Shown here: one piece after another, positions 16,874-24,293 of the stretch | Numbering within the stretch: the first letter of the stretch is position 1 | Layout: each line of letters opens with the position of its first letter | Source: Acidimicrobiia bacterium | Lineage (GTDB): Bacteria > Actinomycetota > Acidimicrobiia > Spongiisociales > UBA5794 | DNA length: 36,893 bases | Reading direction: 5' to 3' | Assembly: GCA_030431785.1 (NCBI GenBank) | Contig: JAUIIM010000014.1 | Coordinates: 1-36,893, forward strand | Notes under the pieces: model-generated | What the model saw: only the letters and a program-made list of their open reading frames with translations | Databases searched by the model: none | What the model was told of the DNA's origin: nothing | Translations under genes and position numbers: made by a program

Positions 16874-17119
16874 GTGGACACGCTCATTGTCAGAAAGATC
16901 GACGACCTCGGCAGGATCGTCGTACCAGCAGAAACCCGTCGTTTGTTCAACATCCACGAGGGTGACGAACTCGCCATCACCGTAGAGAACGGTGGGATCG
17001 TGCTCCGGAAGCTCGAGGCCACATGCATGTTTTGCGAGAGCAGCGAGGACCTCGTCCAGTACCGGGGCCGCGGTGTCTGCATCGCATGCCGGACCGATCT
17101 GGCGACCGATCAGACCTAG
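16874..17119 (+). CDS. AbrB/SpoVT-family regulator with C-terminal Cys4 tail
   Basis: An 81-residue transcription regulator. Residues 5-45 form an AbrB-type swapped-hairpin DNA-binding domain (VRKIDDLGRIVVPAETRR, then the INIHEGDELAI-like region). The tail has two CxxC pairs (CMFC at about 51 and CIAC at about 70) spaced like a small zinc ribbon, as in AbrB-type transition-state regulators of Firmicutes. The GTG start at 16874 has AGGAAGG about nine bases upstream. The gene stands alone between metG (divergent) and rsmI (convergent, six-base gap), so it is not part of a toxin-antitoxin pair. Targets are unknown. Confidence 0.85.
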   Translation: MDTLIVRKIDDLGRIVVPAETRRLFNIHEGDELAITVENGGIVLRKLEATCMFCESSEDLVQYRGRGVCIACRTDLATDQT

Positions 17120-17125
17120 GGCCAG

Positions 17126-17971
17126 CTAGCCCTCCGTCGGGCCCTCGTCCGACGACAGCATCGCCTCATAGAGGTCGTTCTTACTCACTCCCGTCTCGGC
17201 AGCGACCATGCGCGCCGCCCGTGACATCGACAGTCCTCCGGCGACCTCCTCAAATGCACGTTTGAGCGCAGCGTCGAGGTCAACCGGAGCGGGCTCGGCC
17301 GGAGAGACCACGACGGTGAACTCGCCCCGGGCCCCGGTCGCTCCACCGAAGGCTTCGACGGCAGCGTCGAGCGGACCGCGCCATACCTCTTCGTGCAGCT
17401 TCGTCAGTTCCCGTGTGACCACGACTTCTCGTTCGGGACCGGTGTGCGAGGCGAGGTCCTGTAGATCTGAGCCGACCCGGCGGGTCGCACAGAACAGCAC
17501 CGTGGGGCGCAGGTCCTCGGCGATTGCTCGGAGCCGCGCCTCACGTTCACTGCCCTTGCGCGGCAGGAAACCCTCGAACACGAACCGGTCTCCGGGATAC
17601 CCCGAGAGGGCGAGTGCCATGACCGGCGCACTCGGACCGGGGACGGCGGTGACCCGTGCGCCAGCATCGATCGCTACCTCCACCGCGGATGCGCCAGGGT
17701 CCGAGACCACGGGCATACCGGCATCCGAAACGAGGGCGACCGTCGCTCCGTCACCAAGTCGTTGCGAGAGTTCATCGTTGCGCGCCCGCTCGTTGCCGAC
17801 GAAGTACGAACGCATCGGTGTCGTCACCCCGATCGCTTGAAGAAGCCGAGCGGTTCGACGAGTGTCCTCGGCGAAGATGACATCGGCGGTTTCGAGCACG
17901 TCGGTCAACCGCTTGCTGACGTCATCGAGGTTGCCAATCGGCGTTGCACAGAGGATGAGGGTTCCAGGCAT
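17126..17971 (-). CDS. rsmI: 16S rRNA (cytidine1402-2'-O)-methyltransferase
   Basis: RsmI 2'-O-methylates C1402 in the decoding centre. The 281-residue protein has the tetrapyrrole-methylase-like fold: LILCATPIGNLDDVSKR (residues 5-21), FAEDTRRTARLL near 33, VALVSDAGMPVVSDPG near 79, VPGPSAPVMAL near 108 and FEGFLPRKG near 131. The C-terminal helix-turn-helix-like tail (LSMSRAARMVAAETGVSKND) is typical. Start ATG at 17971. It ends tail to tail with the AbrB-like gene. Confidence 0.95.
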   Translation of the reverse strand: MPGTLILCATPIGNLDDVSKRLTDVLETADVIFAEDTRRTARLLQAIGVTTPMRSYFVGNERARNDELSQRLGDGATVALVSDAGMPVVSDPGASAVEVAIDAGARVTAVPGPSAPVMALALSGYPGDRFVFEGFLPRKGSEREARLRAIAEDLRPTVLFCATRRVGSDLQDLASHTGPEREVVVTRELTKLHEEVWRGPLDAAVEAFGGATGARGEFTVVVSPAEPAPVDLDAALKRAFEEVAGGLSMSRAARMVAAETGVSKNDLYEAMLSSDEGPTEG

Positions 17972-17977
17972 GAAGCC

Positions 17978-18304
17978 TCATGGTAGGACCTCCAGTTGCA
18001 CCCCACGCGGCGGTCGATCGGAGGCATCCGCGACCTCTACGACACAGACCGTAGGTCCGACGATGATTCGGTTCGGCGGGATGTCGGCGCTCTCGACGAC
18101 GAACCCACCGTCATCCACCCATGCCGCACCGATATCGGCGGGCATACCGAAGGTGTGGATCGAACGTGCGTACAGGACGCAGGCACGCACCACAGGATCA
18201 CGCAATCCGAGCCGACGTGCCCGAGGGGTGTCGGCGACCACCACACGGAGCGCATGAACGGCGGATTCCGCCCTCCACCGAAGGGTTCTTCGCCGATACA
18301 GCAT
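17978..18304 (-). CDS. DUF192 family protein
   Basis: A 108-residue protein matching the short DUF192 family: VVVADTPRARRLGLRDP near residue 21, then ARSIHTFGMPADIGAAWVDD (compare the family pattern of small residues, a conserved aromatic/M segment and a D-x-D/DG strand) near 46, and a late VEVAD. The function of DUF192 is unknown; many members are exported, but no signal peptide is seen here. ATG at 18304 has only a weak ribosome-binding site. It lies six bases before rsmI on the same strand and is divergent from the bL37 gene, the two starts being 24 bases apart. Confidence 0.72.
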   Translation of the reverse strand: MLYRRRTLRWRAESAVHALRVVVADTPRARRLGLRDPVVRACVLYARSIHTFGMPADIGAAWVDDGGFVVESADIPPNRIIVGPTVCVVEVADASDRPPRGVQLEVLP

Positions 18305-18313
18305 CCGTGCTGG

Positions 18314-18319
18314 TACGCT
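18314..18319 (+). promoter_or_regulatory. Possible -10 box giving a leaderless bL37 message
   Basis: TACGCT ends nine bases before the ATG of the bL37 gene, with no Shine-Dalgarno sequence between. This is the spacing expected when transcription starts at or just before the start codon. The same arrangement is seen before deoC and the ABC permease. Confidence 0.45.
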
Positions 18320-18328
18320 CCCCTCACT

Positions 18329-18412
18329 ATGGCAAAGGCAAAACGACGCAAACTGCGCGCCCGTCGCTCAAAGGCGAATCACGGTCGTAAGCCCAACGCC
18401 GGCCGAGGTTGA
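18329..18412 (+). CDS. Small ribosomal protein, bL37-like (27 residues)
   Basis: A 27-codon gene encoding a very basic peptide that starts MAKAKRRKLRARR and continues SKANHGRKPNAGRG. The block SKANHGRKPNA closely matches the mycobacterial large-subunit protein bL37 (about 24 residues, KHSKANHGKRPN pattern as I recall it), which was recognised from ribosome structures. Size, charge and the conserved NHG(R/K) core support the assignment. It is too short for routine gene finders. It begins with ATG without a ribosome-binding site, 10 bases after a TACGCT box, so it is likely leaderless. A GC-rich hairpin follows at 18419-18433. Confidence 0.82.
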   Translation: MAKAKRRKLRARRSKANHGRKPNAGRG

Positions 18413-18418
18413 TGGCTG

Positions 18419-18433
18419 GCGGCGCTTCGCCGC
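18419..18433 (+). terminator. GC hairpin after the bL37 gene
   Basis: GCGGCG, loop CTT, CGCCGC: six G-C pairs starting seven bases after the stop codon. There is no T-run, so it may be a weak terminator or an mRNA 3'-end stabiliser. Confidence 0.4.
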
Positions 18434-18560
18434 ACCATCCCCGATCCCCCGATAGTTTTCGGAATCACCCTCCGCTGCGGCGGTATTCCTGCGCGCCCCG
18501 ATTGTCTCCGATACCCCGCCCCAGTTCAAGAGCGACGCCCCCTGGAGCGCGATGCGCAGT

Positions 18561-18736
18561 CAACCCAGGCTTGAACCCGGGGCTGCCAGTGTTCCTGAGA
18601 GCATCTGGAGCCCACAGTTCAACCCGGGGTTGGAAACCGCCCACACCTCAAGACACGTACCTGGCAACCCAGGGTTGAACCCGGGGCTGCCAGTGTTCCT
18701 GAGAGCATCTGGAGCCCAGAGTTCAACCCGGGGTTG
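18561..18736. repeat. Two copies of a 72-bp inverted-repeat-bounded element
   Basis: Copies at 18561-18632 and 18665-18736 differ at two positions of 72. Each begins with CAACCCAGGGTTGAAC (one change in copy 1) and ends with GTTCAACCCGGGGTTG, so the ends are 16-bp inverted repeats matching at 15 of 16 positions in copy 2; each end is itself nearly palindromic (CAACCC..GGGTTG). The centre (CTGCCAGTGTTCCTGAGAGC and on) is identical in both. The form is that of a REP- or MITE-like non-coding element. The rest of the spacer 18434-18775 shows no gene. Confidence 0.85.
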
Positions 18737-18746
18737 CGGAAGAGCA

Positions 18747-18777
18747 GAAGATCGGGCGCCTCCGGCGTCCGATCTTC
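18747..18777 (-). terminator. Hairpin terminator of the metallopeptidase gene
   Basis: A 14-base stem (GAAGATCGGGCGCC, loop TCC, GGCGTCCGATCTTC, one mismatch) sits directly at the stop codon of the minus-strand gene ending at 18776. Read on the minus strand it is followed by TGCTCTTCC rather than a clean T-run. Confidence 0.6.
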
Positions 18778-20152
18778 AGATGCCCAGCTGTGAGCGGATG
18801 TTTGAAACGGCGTCTGAGTCGGTGGAGGCGATGAAGTAGAACTCGTCCTCGATGCGGTCGATGAAGACGGTCTTCCCGCTTCCCTCCATCAGGAGGCCGC
18901 CGGCGGATTCCTGCGACGAAGATGCGCCCATGCGTGTCCGTGCGTGGGTGATCAGGGCGTTCACGAGGTCTTCGGCATCCTGCTCGCTCTCGGCCCGGTA
19001 GTGCCACGCCGTCGCCACATCGGAGTCGTTGATCAGGACCCGGTAGGTGTCGTTGTCCCATCCGGAAGATGCCTGCGTCACCATCCCCGGCGTGACCGTG
19101 TCGTTGAGCAGCAGCCGCACGCCCCACTCCCCCCACGTGTCGTCCTCGTAGACCTCCCAGCCACTGAGGGTGACGGCGACGGGATCGATCGGGTCCGGAG
19201 TCTCGCGGCGGAGGTACTTACGCGGCTCGAGGATCTGTTCGGTCGTCGTCGGCGGATCCTGATATACCTCGTCGACGCCCTTCAACCCATTGTCTGCGAT
19301 GATCTCACCGATGAAGGTCAAGCCTCGCTCGTAGGGGAACGCAAGATCCAATGCGATCCACGCGGGTGCGTCGTCGAGCGCGGAGGTATCAGTTTCAAGC
19401 GCTTCGAGCGCCACCTGCACCGCATCTGACGGATCCATCGACTCCAGATACAGCAGTTGTTGATAGGTCGCATCACCCTCGATGACGGCAAGCAGCGACG
19501 AATAGGTGTCGCTTGTGCCGGTCTCGGCCACCTCCTCGGTGGTGTCTCCGAAGTCGAAGTGCTGGTCCGTCAGCGCATGGACCAGTTCGTGTACGACCGT
19601 CATCCTCTGGAGAGGCGTGAAACCGTCCGGTGCTGCAGGGACGACGAGCTCCTTCGCCTCGGGATCGTAGAAGCCGAGGACCTGTTCTGCGTACAGCGAG
19701 ACGAGCAGGGCATTGAGGTCGGTGGACTCATCGAGCATCCCCATGAGCTGGAGGAACGACTCGTCGACCGCGATCTCGACCGGATCGAGCTCGGCCGCCA
19801 CGTCGGTCTGGACCCGCGAGGTGAACTCGGTGGCGTCGAGGATGGTGACGGTGGGTACGGCAAGCCATGGAAGACTTCGCGAAACCTCCGCCTCGATCAT
19901 CAGCCCGCCGATCTCGTCGCGCATCGCCATGTCGATGTCGTCGCTGATCGACGGGGAATGGTCACCCGGAATGTCGGATCCAGGGATCGCCTCGAGCGGC
20001 GGTCGGGTGGTGGTCGTCGGTGCGGTGGGGTCGCCGATCGTCGTATCGGTCGCGTTGGTCGAGGTGGTGTCTGAGGAGTTGTCACAAGCGCTGACAGCCA
20101 GCAGGACTGCGACGACGAGCGCGATGAGGGCGATACGACTTCGAGGATTCAT
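18776..20152 (-). CDS. Lipoprotein with HExxH zinc-metallopeptidase motif
   Basis: A 458-residue lipoprotein. The signal is MNPRSRIALIALVVAVLLA followed by lipobox VSAC (Cys near residue 23), then a Ser/Thr/Asp-rich linker of about 35 residues. The central segment MTVVHELVHALTDQHFDFGD contains the zinc motif HELVH and the adjoining ALTDQHF that marks a group of uncharacterised prokaryotic metallopeptidases (usual form HELxHALQDQHF). Glu residues downstream (EGDATYQQLLYLE near 235) could supply the third ligand. ATG at 20152; the open frame extends further but without conserved sequence. It is probably an extracytoplasmic peptidase; the substrate is unknown. It is monocistronic, with its own hairpin terminator. 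Confidence 0.82.
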   Translation of the reverse strand: MNPRSRIALIALVVAVLLAVSACDNSSDTTSTNATDTTIGDPTAPTTTTRPPLEAIPGSDIPGDHSPSISDDIDMAMRDEIGGLMIEAEVSRSLPWLAVPTVTILDATEFTSRVQTDVAAELDPVEIAVDESFLQLMGMLDESTDLNALLVSLYAEQVLGFYDPEAKELVVPAAPDGFTPLQRMTVVHELVHALTDQHFDFGDTTEEVAETGTSDTYSSLLAVIEGDATYQQLLYLESMDPSDAVQVALEALETDTSALDDAPAWIALDLAFPYERGLTFIGEIIADNGLKGVDEVYQDPPTTTEQILEPRKYLRRETPDPIDPVAVTLSGWEVYEDDTWGEWGVRLLLNDTVTPGMVTQASSGWDNDTYRVLINDSDVATAWHYRAESEQDAEDLVNALITHARTRMGASSSQESAGGLLMEGSGKTVFIDRIEDEFYFIASTDSDAVSNIRSQLGI

Positions 20153-20207
20153 AGACGTCAGGCTACAACGGATTCGGCCTACGGCCTGAGTTGCTCCGCG
20201 GCCCTTG

Positions 20208-20504
20208 CTACTCGCTACTTGCATAGCCGACGGGGAATCGGATCGGGCCCTCCGGCGACCCTGCCGCACCGGTACCGGAAGCGGGCCATGGAACGGGGAG
20301 CGTTCCCTCCGGTTCTGCGTGACCAAAGAGAACGTCGGTGATCCCCGCTCCCTCCGACCCGGGGAGCCAAGCCATGATGACCGAGTCAGCGATGTCGAAC
20401 ACTGGGTCCATCGCAAGGGGTCGACCGGCGATGACGATGACGACGACGTGGTCGGCGACGGCACGCATCCGCTCGACGATCGACACCTGACCGGGGGCAA
20501 GCGT
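20208..20504 (-). pseudogene. GH3 glycosidase remnant (C-terminal about 99 residues)
   Basis: The frame encodes only the end of a GH3 beta-glucosidase/exoglucanase: VVVIVIAGRPLAMDPVFDIA, then DSVIMAWLPGSEGAGITDVL, then FGHAEPEGTLPVPWPAS and a terminal FPVGYA. These are the conserved strands of the second GH3 domain. The catalytic N-terminal barrel is missing; to the right of about 20504 the homology stops. The 3' end and stop codon (20208) look intact. A normal member would be 600-850 residues. It faces an equally truncated transporter gene, which suggests a deletion between divergent genes. Confidence 0.75.
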
Positions 20505-20607
20505 CGCATCGGCAACGTCTCCGACGCCGTTCGCCTGTCTCCTCACCGTGCTGTGGCTCATACCGAGATCGGACCGGATACGGCAAGCCCCATCGTCCGA
20601 ACGAATC

Positions 20608-21192
20608 ATGCTCCCGCGATCGGTGCGATGGCTTGCGGTGTACGGACTCACCTTCGGGTTCGCCGGCGCTTCGACGTTCTACGTTCCCTTGTACGTAGAG
20701 GAAGCTGTCGGATTCGATCCGCGCATCGCGGGCGTCACGGCAGCGGTGATCGGAGCGGTCGCATTCACGTGCCGCATCCTGTGGGCCCGACTGGCCGAGC
20801 GGTCGGATCGATATCTCCGCCCGCTTTGGCTGATGGCGGTCGGCGGAGTCGTCGCCGCGACCCTCATGCAGGCAGGCGCCTCGTGGTCGTGGCTGATCTG
20901 GCCCGGCGCGATTGCGATCGGCGCCTCCAGTTCGGCGTGGAACTCCGTCGGGATGCTCGCAGTCATCAACAAGACGGGGGCCATCACCGGCCGCGCGTCC
21001 GGCGTCGTCGTGTTCGGGTTCCTCATCGGCCTCGGGATCGGTCCGCCTCTGTACGGAGCGACGATCGATGCGACGGGTGCGTACACGGCGATGTGGATCA
21101 TCGCGCTGGGTGCTTCGGCAGTGAGTGCGGCGATCATCTCGATATGGCAGAGACGCCCGGGCGAGGTGTGGCCGACGAGCGAGAACGCGTGA
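20608..21192 (+). pseudogene. MFS transporter remnant (C-terminal half)
   Basis: About 190 residues with six hydrophobic segments that correspond to the second half of a 12-TM major facilitator. LWARLAERSDR is the loop motif between the second and third helix of that half, and GRASGVVVFGFLIGLGIGPP with LYGATIDATGAY is typical of the last two helices. The first six helices are absent. ATG at 20608 is the best start, but there is no ribosome-binding site. Together with the facing GH3 remnant it appears to be one side of a deletion scar. A functional half-size protein cannot be excluded. Confidence 0.65.
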
Positions 21193-21275
21193 TCCGTATC
21201 GACCGCAGCGATCGCAGTCAGCGCACCCGACGAAGTGCTAGCTTGGCCGCGCACACAGGAGAAGACGACCTGACC

Positions 21276-22586
21276 GTGAAGAACGACAAGAGAACCATCT
21301 TCGGATGGGCAATGTACGACTGGGCGAACTCGGCGTACATCACGATCTTCGGAGCGGTGGTGGGTGCGTTCTTCACCGGCACGATCATGCCAGGCGACAC
21401 GTACTGGGGTCTCTCCGGTGAGGCGCTGTTCTCGATCCTGGTCGGGATCGGCTCCATCCTCCTCCTCATCGCCATGCCGGTGCTCGGCGCAATGGCGGAC
21501 TATTCGGATTCCAAGAAGTCGATGCTGCGCAACTTTGCGTTCGTCGGTGCACTCTTCGCACTCGTCATCCCGTTCGTTCCCGACGGTGCGGTCGGTTGGT
21601 TCCTCCTGGTCGTCGTGGTCTCACAGTTCGGATTCGTCGCCGCCAACGTGTTCTACGACGGGTTCCTCCCCGACATCACCACCGACGACACGATCGACCG
21701 GGTCAGCTCGAAGGGCTTTGCGCTCGGGTATCTGGGCGGCGGGCTCTACCTCGCGTTGGCGCTGGTCCTGATCATGTTCAGCAGCGACGAGCCGGACGCA
21801 ACGCTGACAGAGGCGCTTGCGGCCCGTATCGCCATCTTCGGATCAGGTCTTTGGTGGTTCGGCTTCTCGCTCTTCTCCCTCGCACGACTCCCCGACGATT
21901 CCGACGTCCCGACGGCGAAGCAGTCGGTTCGCCAATACGCACGCATCGGGTTCGATCGCACAAAGCGCACGGTCGTGAAACTCCGCCACTTCCCGCAACT
22001 GCTGATCTTCATCGTCGCGTTCATCCTCTACAACAGCGGGACCGGCACGGTCATCGCCGTGTCTGGCCCCTACGCAGAGGACACGCTCGACCTGTCGATC
22101 ACGATCATCGGCCTCGCGTTCCTCCTCGTGCAGTTCATCGCTTTCGCCGGTGCGTTGATGTTCGGTTGGATCTCGGACCGGATCGGACCGAAGCGAGCGA
22201 TCATGATCACCCTCGTCGTGTGGACCCTTCTTGCGGGAGCCGCCTACTTCATCCCCGAGGGGTCGGCTGCCGGGTTCCTCGCCCTCGCCTCGGTCGTGGG
22301 CTTCGTACTCGGCGGCGTCCAAGCCCTGAGCCGCAGCCTCTACGGAACGATGATCCCCGAGGAAGCATCCGCTGAGTTCTTCGGGTTCTTCTCGGTCTTC
22401 TCGAAGCTCTCGGGTATCGGGCCACTCGTCTTCGGTCTCGTGAGCGCGACTACCGGGTCGGGTCGCACGGCGATCCTCTCCGTCGCCTTCTTCTTCATCG
22501 CCGGGCTCATCCTGCTTTCCCGAGTCGACGTCGATGCGGGTCGTGCCTCCCGTGCCGACTGGAATTTCGAGAATGTGGGTAGCTGA
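21276..22586 (+). CDS. UMF1-family MFS transporter (Vacuole effluxer Atg22-like)
   Basis: A 436-residue, 12-helix transporter of the UMF1/Atg22-like branch, shown by the N-terminal FGWAMYDWANSAYITIFGAV signature (residues 8-27), NVFYDGFLPDI near 127, and GYLGGGLYLA near 151. The second half has LMFGWISDRIGPKRAIMIT and GGVQALSRSLYGTMIPEEA. Bacterial members are widely distributed, with substrate unknown; Atg22 exports amino acids from yeast vacuoles. GTG at 21276 starts KNDKRTIFGW; AGGAG lies about 14 bases upstream, slightly far. It stands alone before the 106-bp repeat array. Confidence 0.88.
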   Translation: MKNDKRTIFGWAMYDWANSAYITIFGAVVGAFFTGTIMPGDTYWGLSGEALFSILVGIGSILLLIAMPVLGAMADYSDSKKSMLRNFAFVGALFALVIPFVPDGAVGWFLLVVVVSQFGFVAANVFYDGFLPDITTDDTIDRVSSKGFALGYLGGGLYLALALVLIMFSSDEPDATLTEALAARIAIFGSGLWWFGFSLFSLARLPDDSDVPTAKQSVRQYARIGFDRTKRTVVKLRHFPQLLIFIVAFILYNSGTGTVIAVSGPYAEDTLDLSITIIGLAFLLVQFIAFAGALMFGWISDRIGPKRAIMITLVVWTLLAGAAYFIPEGSAAGFLALASVVGFVLGGVQALSRSLYGTMIPEEASAEFFGFFSVFSKLSGIGPLVFGLVSATTGSGRTAILSVAFFFIAGLILLSRVDVDAGRASRADWNFENVGS

Positions 22587-22589
22587 GCC

Positions 22590-22628
22590 CTGCGCCTTGA
22601 GCCTTGAGCCTTGAGCCCTGCGCCATGG
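22590..22628. repeat. Heptamer tract (CCTTGAG words)
   Basis: Five or so 7-base words directly after the UMF1 stop codon: CCTTGAG three times, then CCCTGCG and CCATGGC. This is the left edge of the 680-base non-coding stretch 22587-23267. Confidence 0.75.
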
Positions 22629-22630
22629 CC

Positions 22631-23124
22631 TCGCGCCACAGAGATCGGAGATCGGACGCTCGGAGATCGAACCTCAACCTGACGCATCGATCCTCGATCA
22701 TCGATGATGGATCCGGTGGTCCATGATCCATGATCCTCGCGCCACAGAGATCGGAGATCGGACGCTCGGGGATCGAACCTCAGCCTGACGCATCGATCCT
22801 CGATCATCGATGATGGATCCCGGGGTCGATGATCCATGATCCTCGCGCCACAGAGGTCGGAGATCGGACGCTCGGAGATCGAACCTCAACCTGACGCATC
22901 GATCCTCGATCATCGATGATGGATCCGGTGGTCCATGATCCATGATCCTCGCGCCACAGAGATCGGAGATCGGACGCTCGGAGATCGAACCTCAGCCTGA
23001 CGCATCGATCCTCGATCATCGCGCCACAGAGATCGGAGATCAGACGCTCGGGGATCGAACCTCAACCTGACGCATTGATCCTCGATCATCGATGACGGAT
23101 CCCGGGGTCGATGATCCATGATCC
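22631..23124. repeat. Tandem array of 106-bp GATC-rich units (five units)
   Basis: Units start at 22631, 22737, 22843, 22949 and 23019; the period is 106 except that unit 4 lacks its last 36 bases. Units are over 90% identical. Each opens TCGCGCCACAGAG, carries GGAGATC words, and contains the perfect palindrome ATCATCGATGAT. A full unit has eight GATC sites. Variants alternate: units 1 and 3 share ATCCGGTGGTCC where units 2 and 5 have ATCCCGGGGTCG, pointing to duplication of a two-unit block. 106 is not a multiple of 3, so the array cannot be a periodic protein. There are no spacers, so it is not CRISPR. Confidence 0.95.
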
Positions 23125-23147
23125 ATGATCAAGCGGGCCATGGACCG

Positions 23148-23225
23148 GGCTCGGCGTGTTGGCGTGTTGGCGATGCCGACGTACCGACAATCCGATAATC
23201 CGACAATCCAAGAAGCCGCTAGCCC
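23148..23225. repeat. Octamer tract before the ABC exporter (CGTGTTGG, CCGACAAT)
   Basis: GTGTTGGC is repeated, then CCGACAAT, CCGATAAT, CCGACAAT and CCAAGAAG follow in 8-base register. The segment GTACCGACAATC also occurs in the palindrome upstream of deoC (30506-30525). Confidence 0.7.
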
Positions 23226-23254
23226 AACACTCCGCAGCCAGGAGACCACCGAAC

Positions 23255-23260
23255 TAGTGT
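23255..23260 (+). promoter_or_regulatory. Possible -10 box, leaderless ABC permease message
   Basis: TAGTGT ends seven bases before the ATG at 23268. The only Shine-Dalgarno-like AGGAG is over 20 bases away, upstream of the -10, so translation from a leaderless transcript is likely. Confidence 0.45.
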
Positions 23261-23267
23261 CCGCCGT

Positions 23268-24293
23268 ATGCGTGCCATGATTCTCAAGGAGTTCAGGGAG
23301 CTCCGCCGTGACAAGCGCACGATGGCCATGCTCATCGTGCTTCCGATCCTGCTGCTCGTCGTGTTCGGGTATGCGGCGAACTTCAATGTCGACACGATCC
23401 GGACCGCCGTCGTCGGTCCATCGGCCGACCAGGTCGCTGAGCAGCTGCCCGACCTCTTCGAGGTCACGATCAACGAACCCGACGAGACAACCGACTACCT
23501 GACGGATCTTCTCGTCGCAGGAACGGTGTCGGCCGGACTCGACACCACTACGCAACCACCGACGGTCTATGTGGATGGGTCGAATCTCTTCACCGCACAA
23601 CCGGTCGTGAGCGCCACCAACGCCCTCGGAGATGCCGTCGACGTCGAGGTGCTGTTCAACCCCGACCTCACGACGTCGTGGGTGCTCGTTCCGCCACTCA
23701 CGGGTCTCATCCTGATGTTCATCGGCGTCGTCATCACGGCGATCGGCCTCGTCCGCGAGAGGGAGAACGGAACTCTCGAGCAACTCGCGGTGATGCCTCT
23801 GCGGCCATCCACGGTGATCCTCGGAAAGATCACCCCGTACTTCATCCTCGCTGCCGTCGACATGGTGATCGTCACGATCCTGGGAATCACGCTGTTCGAC
23901 GTCCCGTTCAACGGCAACGTTGGCCTGTTCGCCGCGGGTGCGGCGCTGTTCCTGTTCGTCGTGCTCGGCCTGGGTGTCCTGATCTCCACGGTTTCCCAGA
24001 ACGCCGGACAGGCGATCCAGATGGCACTCATGGTGCTCCTGCCCCAGATCCTCCTATCGGGCATGATCTTTCCGCTGGACGCCATCCCGTGGGGTGTCCG
24101 GTGGATCAGCTACTTGCTCCCACTCACCTATTACACCGAGCTCTCGATCGGGGTGATGTTGCGTGGTGCCGGGATCGAAGCGCTGATGATCCCGTTCATC
24201 ATCCTCGTGGTGATGGCGGCGTTTATCTTCTCGGCCGCGGTGCTGCGGTTCCGCAAGGATCTCGCACCGAGCGCGGCGAAGGCGGCCTCATGA
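23268..24293 (+). CDS. ABC-2 type exporter permease
   Basis: A 341-residue membrane protein of the ABC-2 family (YbhR/YhhJ-like). It opens with the cytoplasmic KEFRELRRDKRT motif, one TM helix (about 20-40), and a roughly 130-residue extracytoplasmic domain. A block of five TM helices follows from about 145, with the family signature RERENGTLEQLAVMPLRPST near 163 and IWPLDAIP-like FPLDAIPWGVRWISYLLPLT near 265. It ends in an ATGA overlap with the first ATPase gene. With two ATPase genes it forms a three-gene export operon; the cargo (drug, lipid or other) is unknown. Confidence 0.92.
   Translation: MRAMILKEFRELRRDKRTMAMLIVLPILLLVVFGYAANFNVDTIRTAVVGPSADQVAEQLPDLFEVTINEPDETTDYLTDLLVAGTVSAGLDTTTQPPTVYVDGSNLFTAQPVVSATNALGDAVDVEVLFNPDLTTSWVLVPPLTGLILMFIGVVITAIGLVRERENGTLEQLAVMPLRPSTVILGKITPYFILAAVDMVIVTILGITLFDVPFNGNVGLFAAGAALFLFVVLGLGVLISTVSQNAGQAIQMALMVLLPQILLSGMIFPLDAIPWGVRWISYLLPLTYYTELSIGVMLRGAGIEALMIPFIILVVMAAFIFSAAVLRFRKDLAPSAAKAAS

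Noticed and set aside
16874..17119. Antitoxin (MazE-like) of a toxin-antitoxin pair
   Set aside because: No toxin gene follows; rsmI is convergent, and the Cys4 tail fits transition-state-type AbrB regulators.
20205..21275. Long N-terminal extension of the UMF1 transporter
   Set aside because: The upstream frame runs through the GH3 and MFS remnants in the wrong frame; conserved UMF1 sequence begins right after the GTG at 21276.
22507..23119. Short minus-strand frames repeating a Pro/Ser/Arg-rich peptide in the 106-bp array
   Set aside because: 106 is not a multiple of 3, so each frame ends after a unit or two; no start signal or family match. They are by-products of the repeat.
22631..23124. 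CRISPR array
   Set aside because: The 106-bp units are contiguous with no unique spacers and no cas genes are near.
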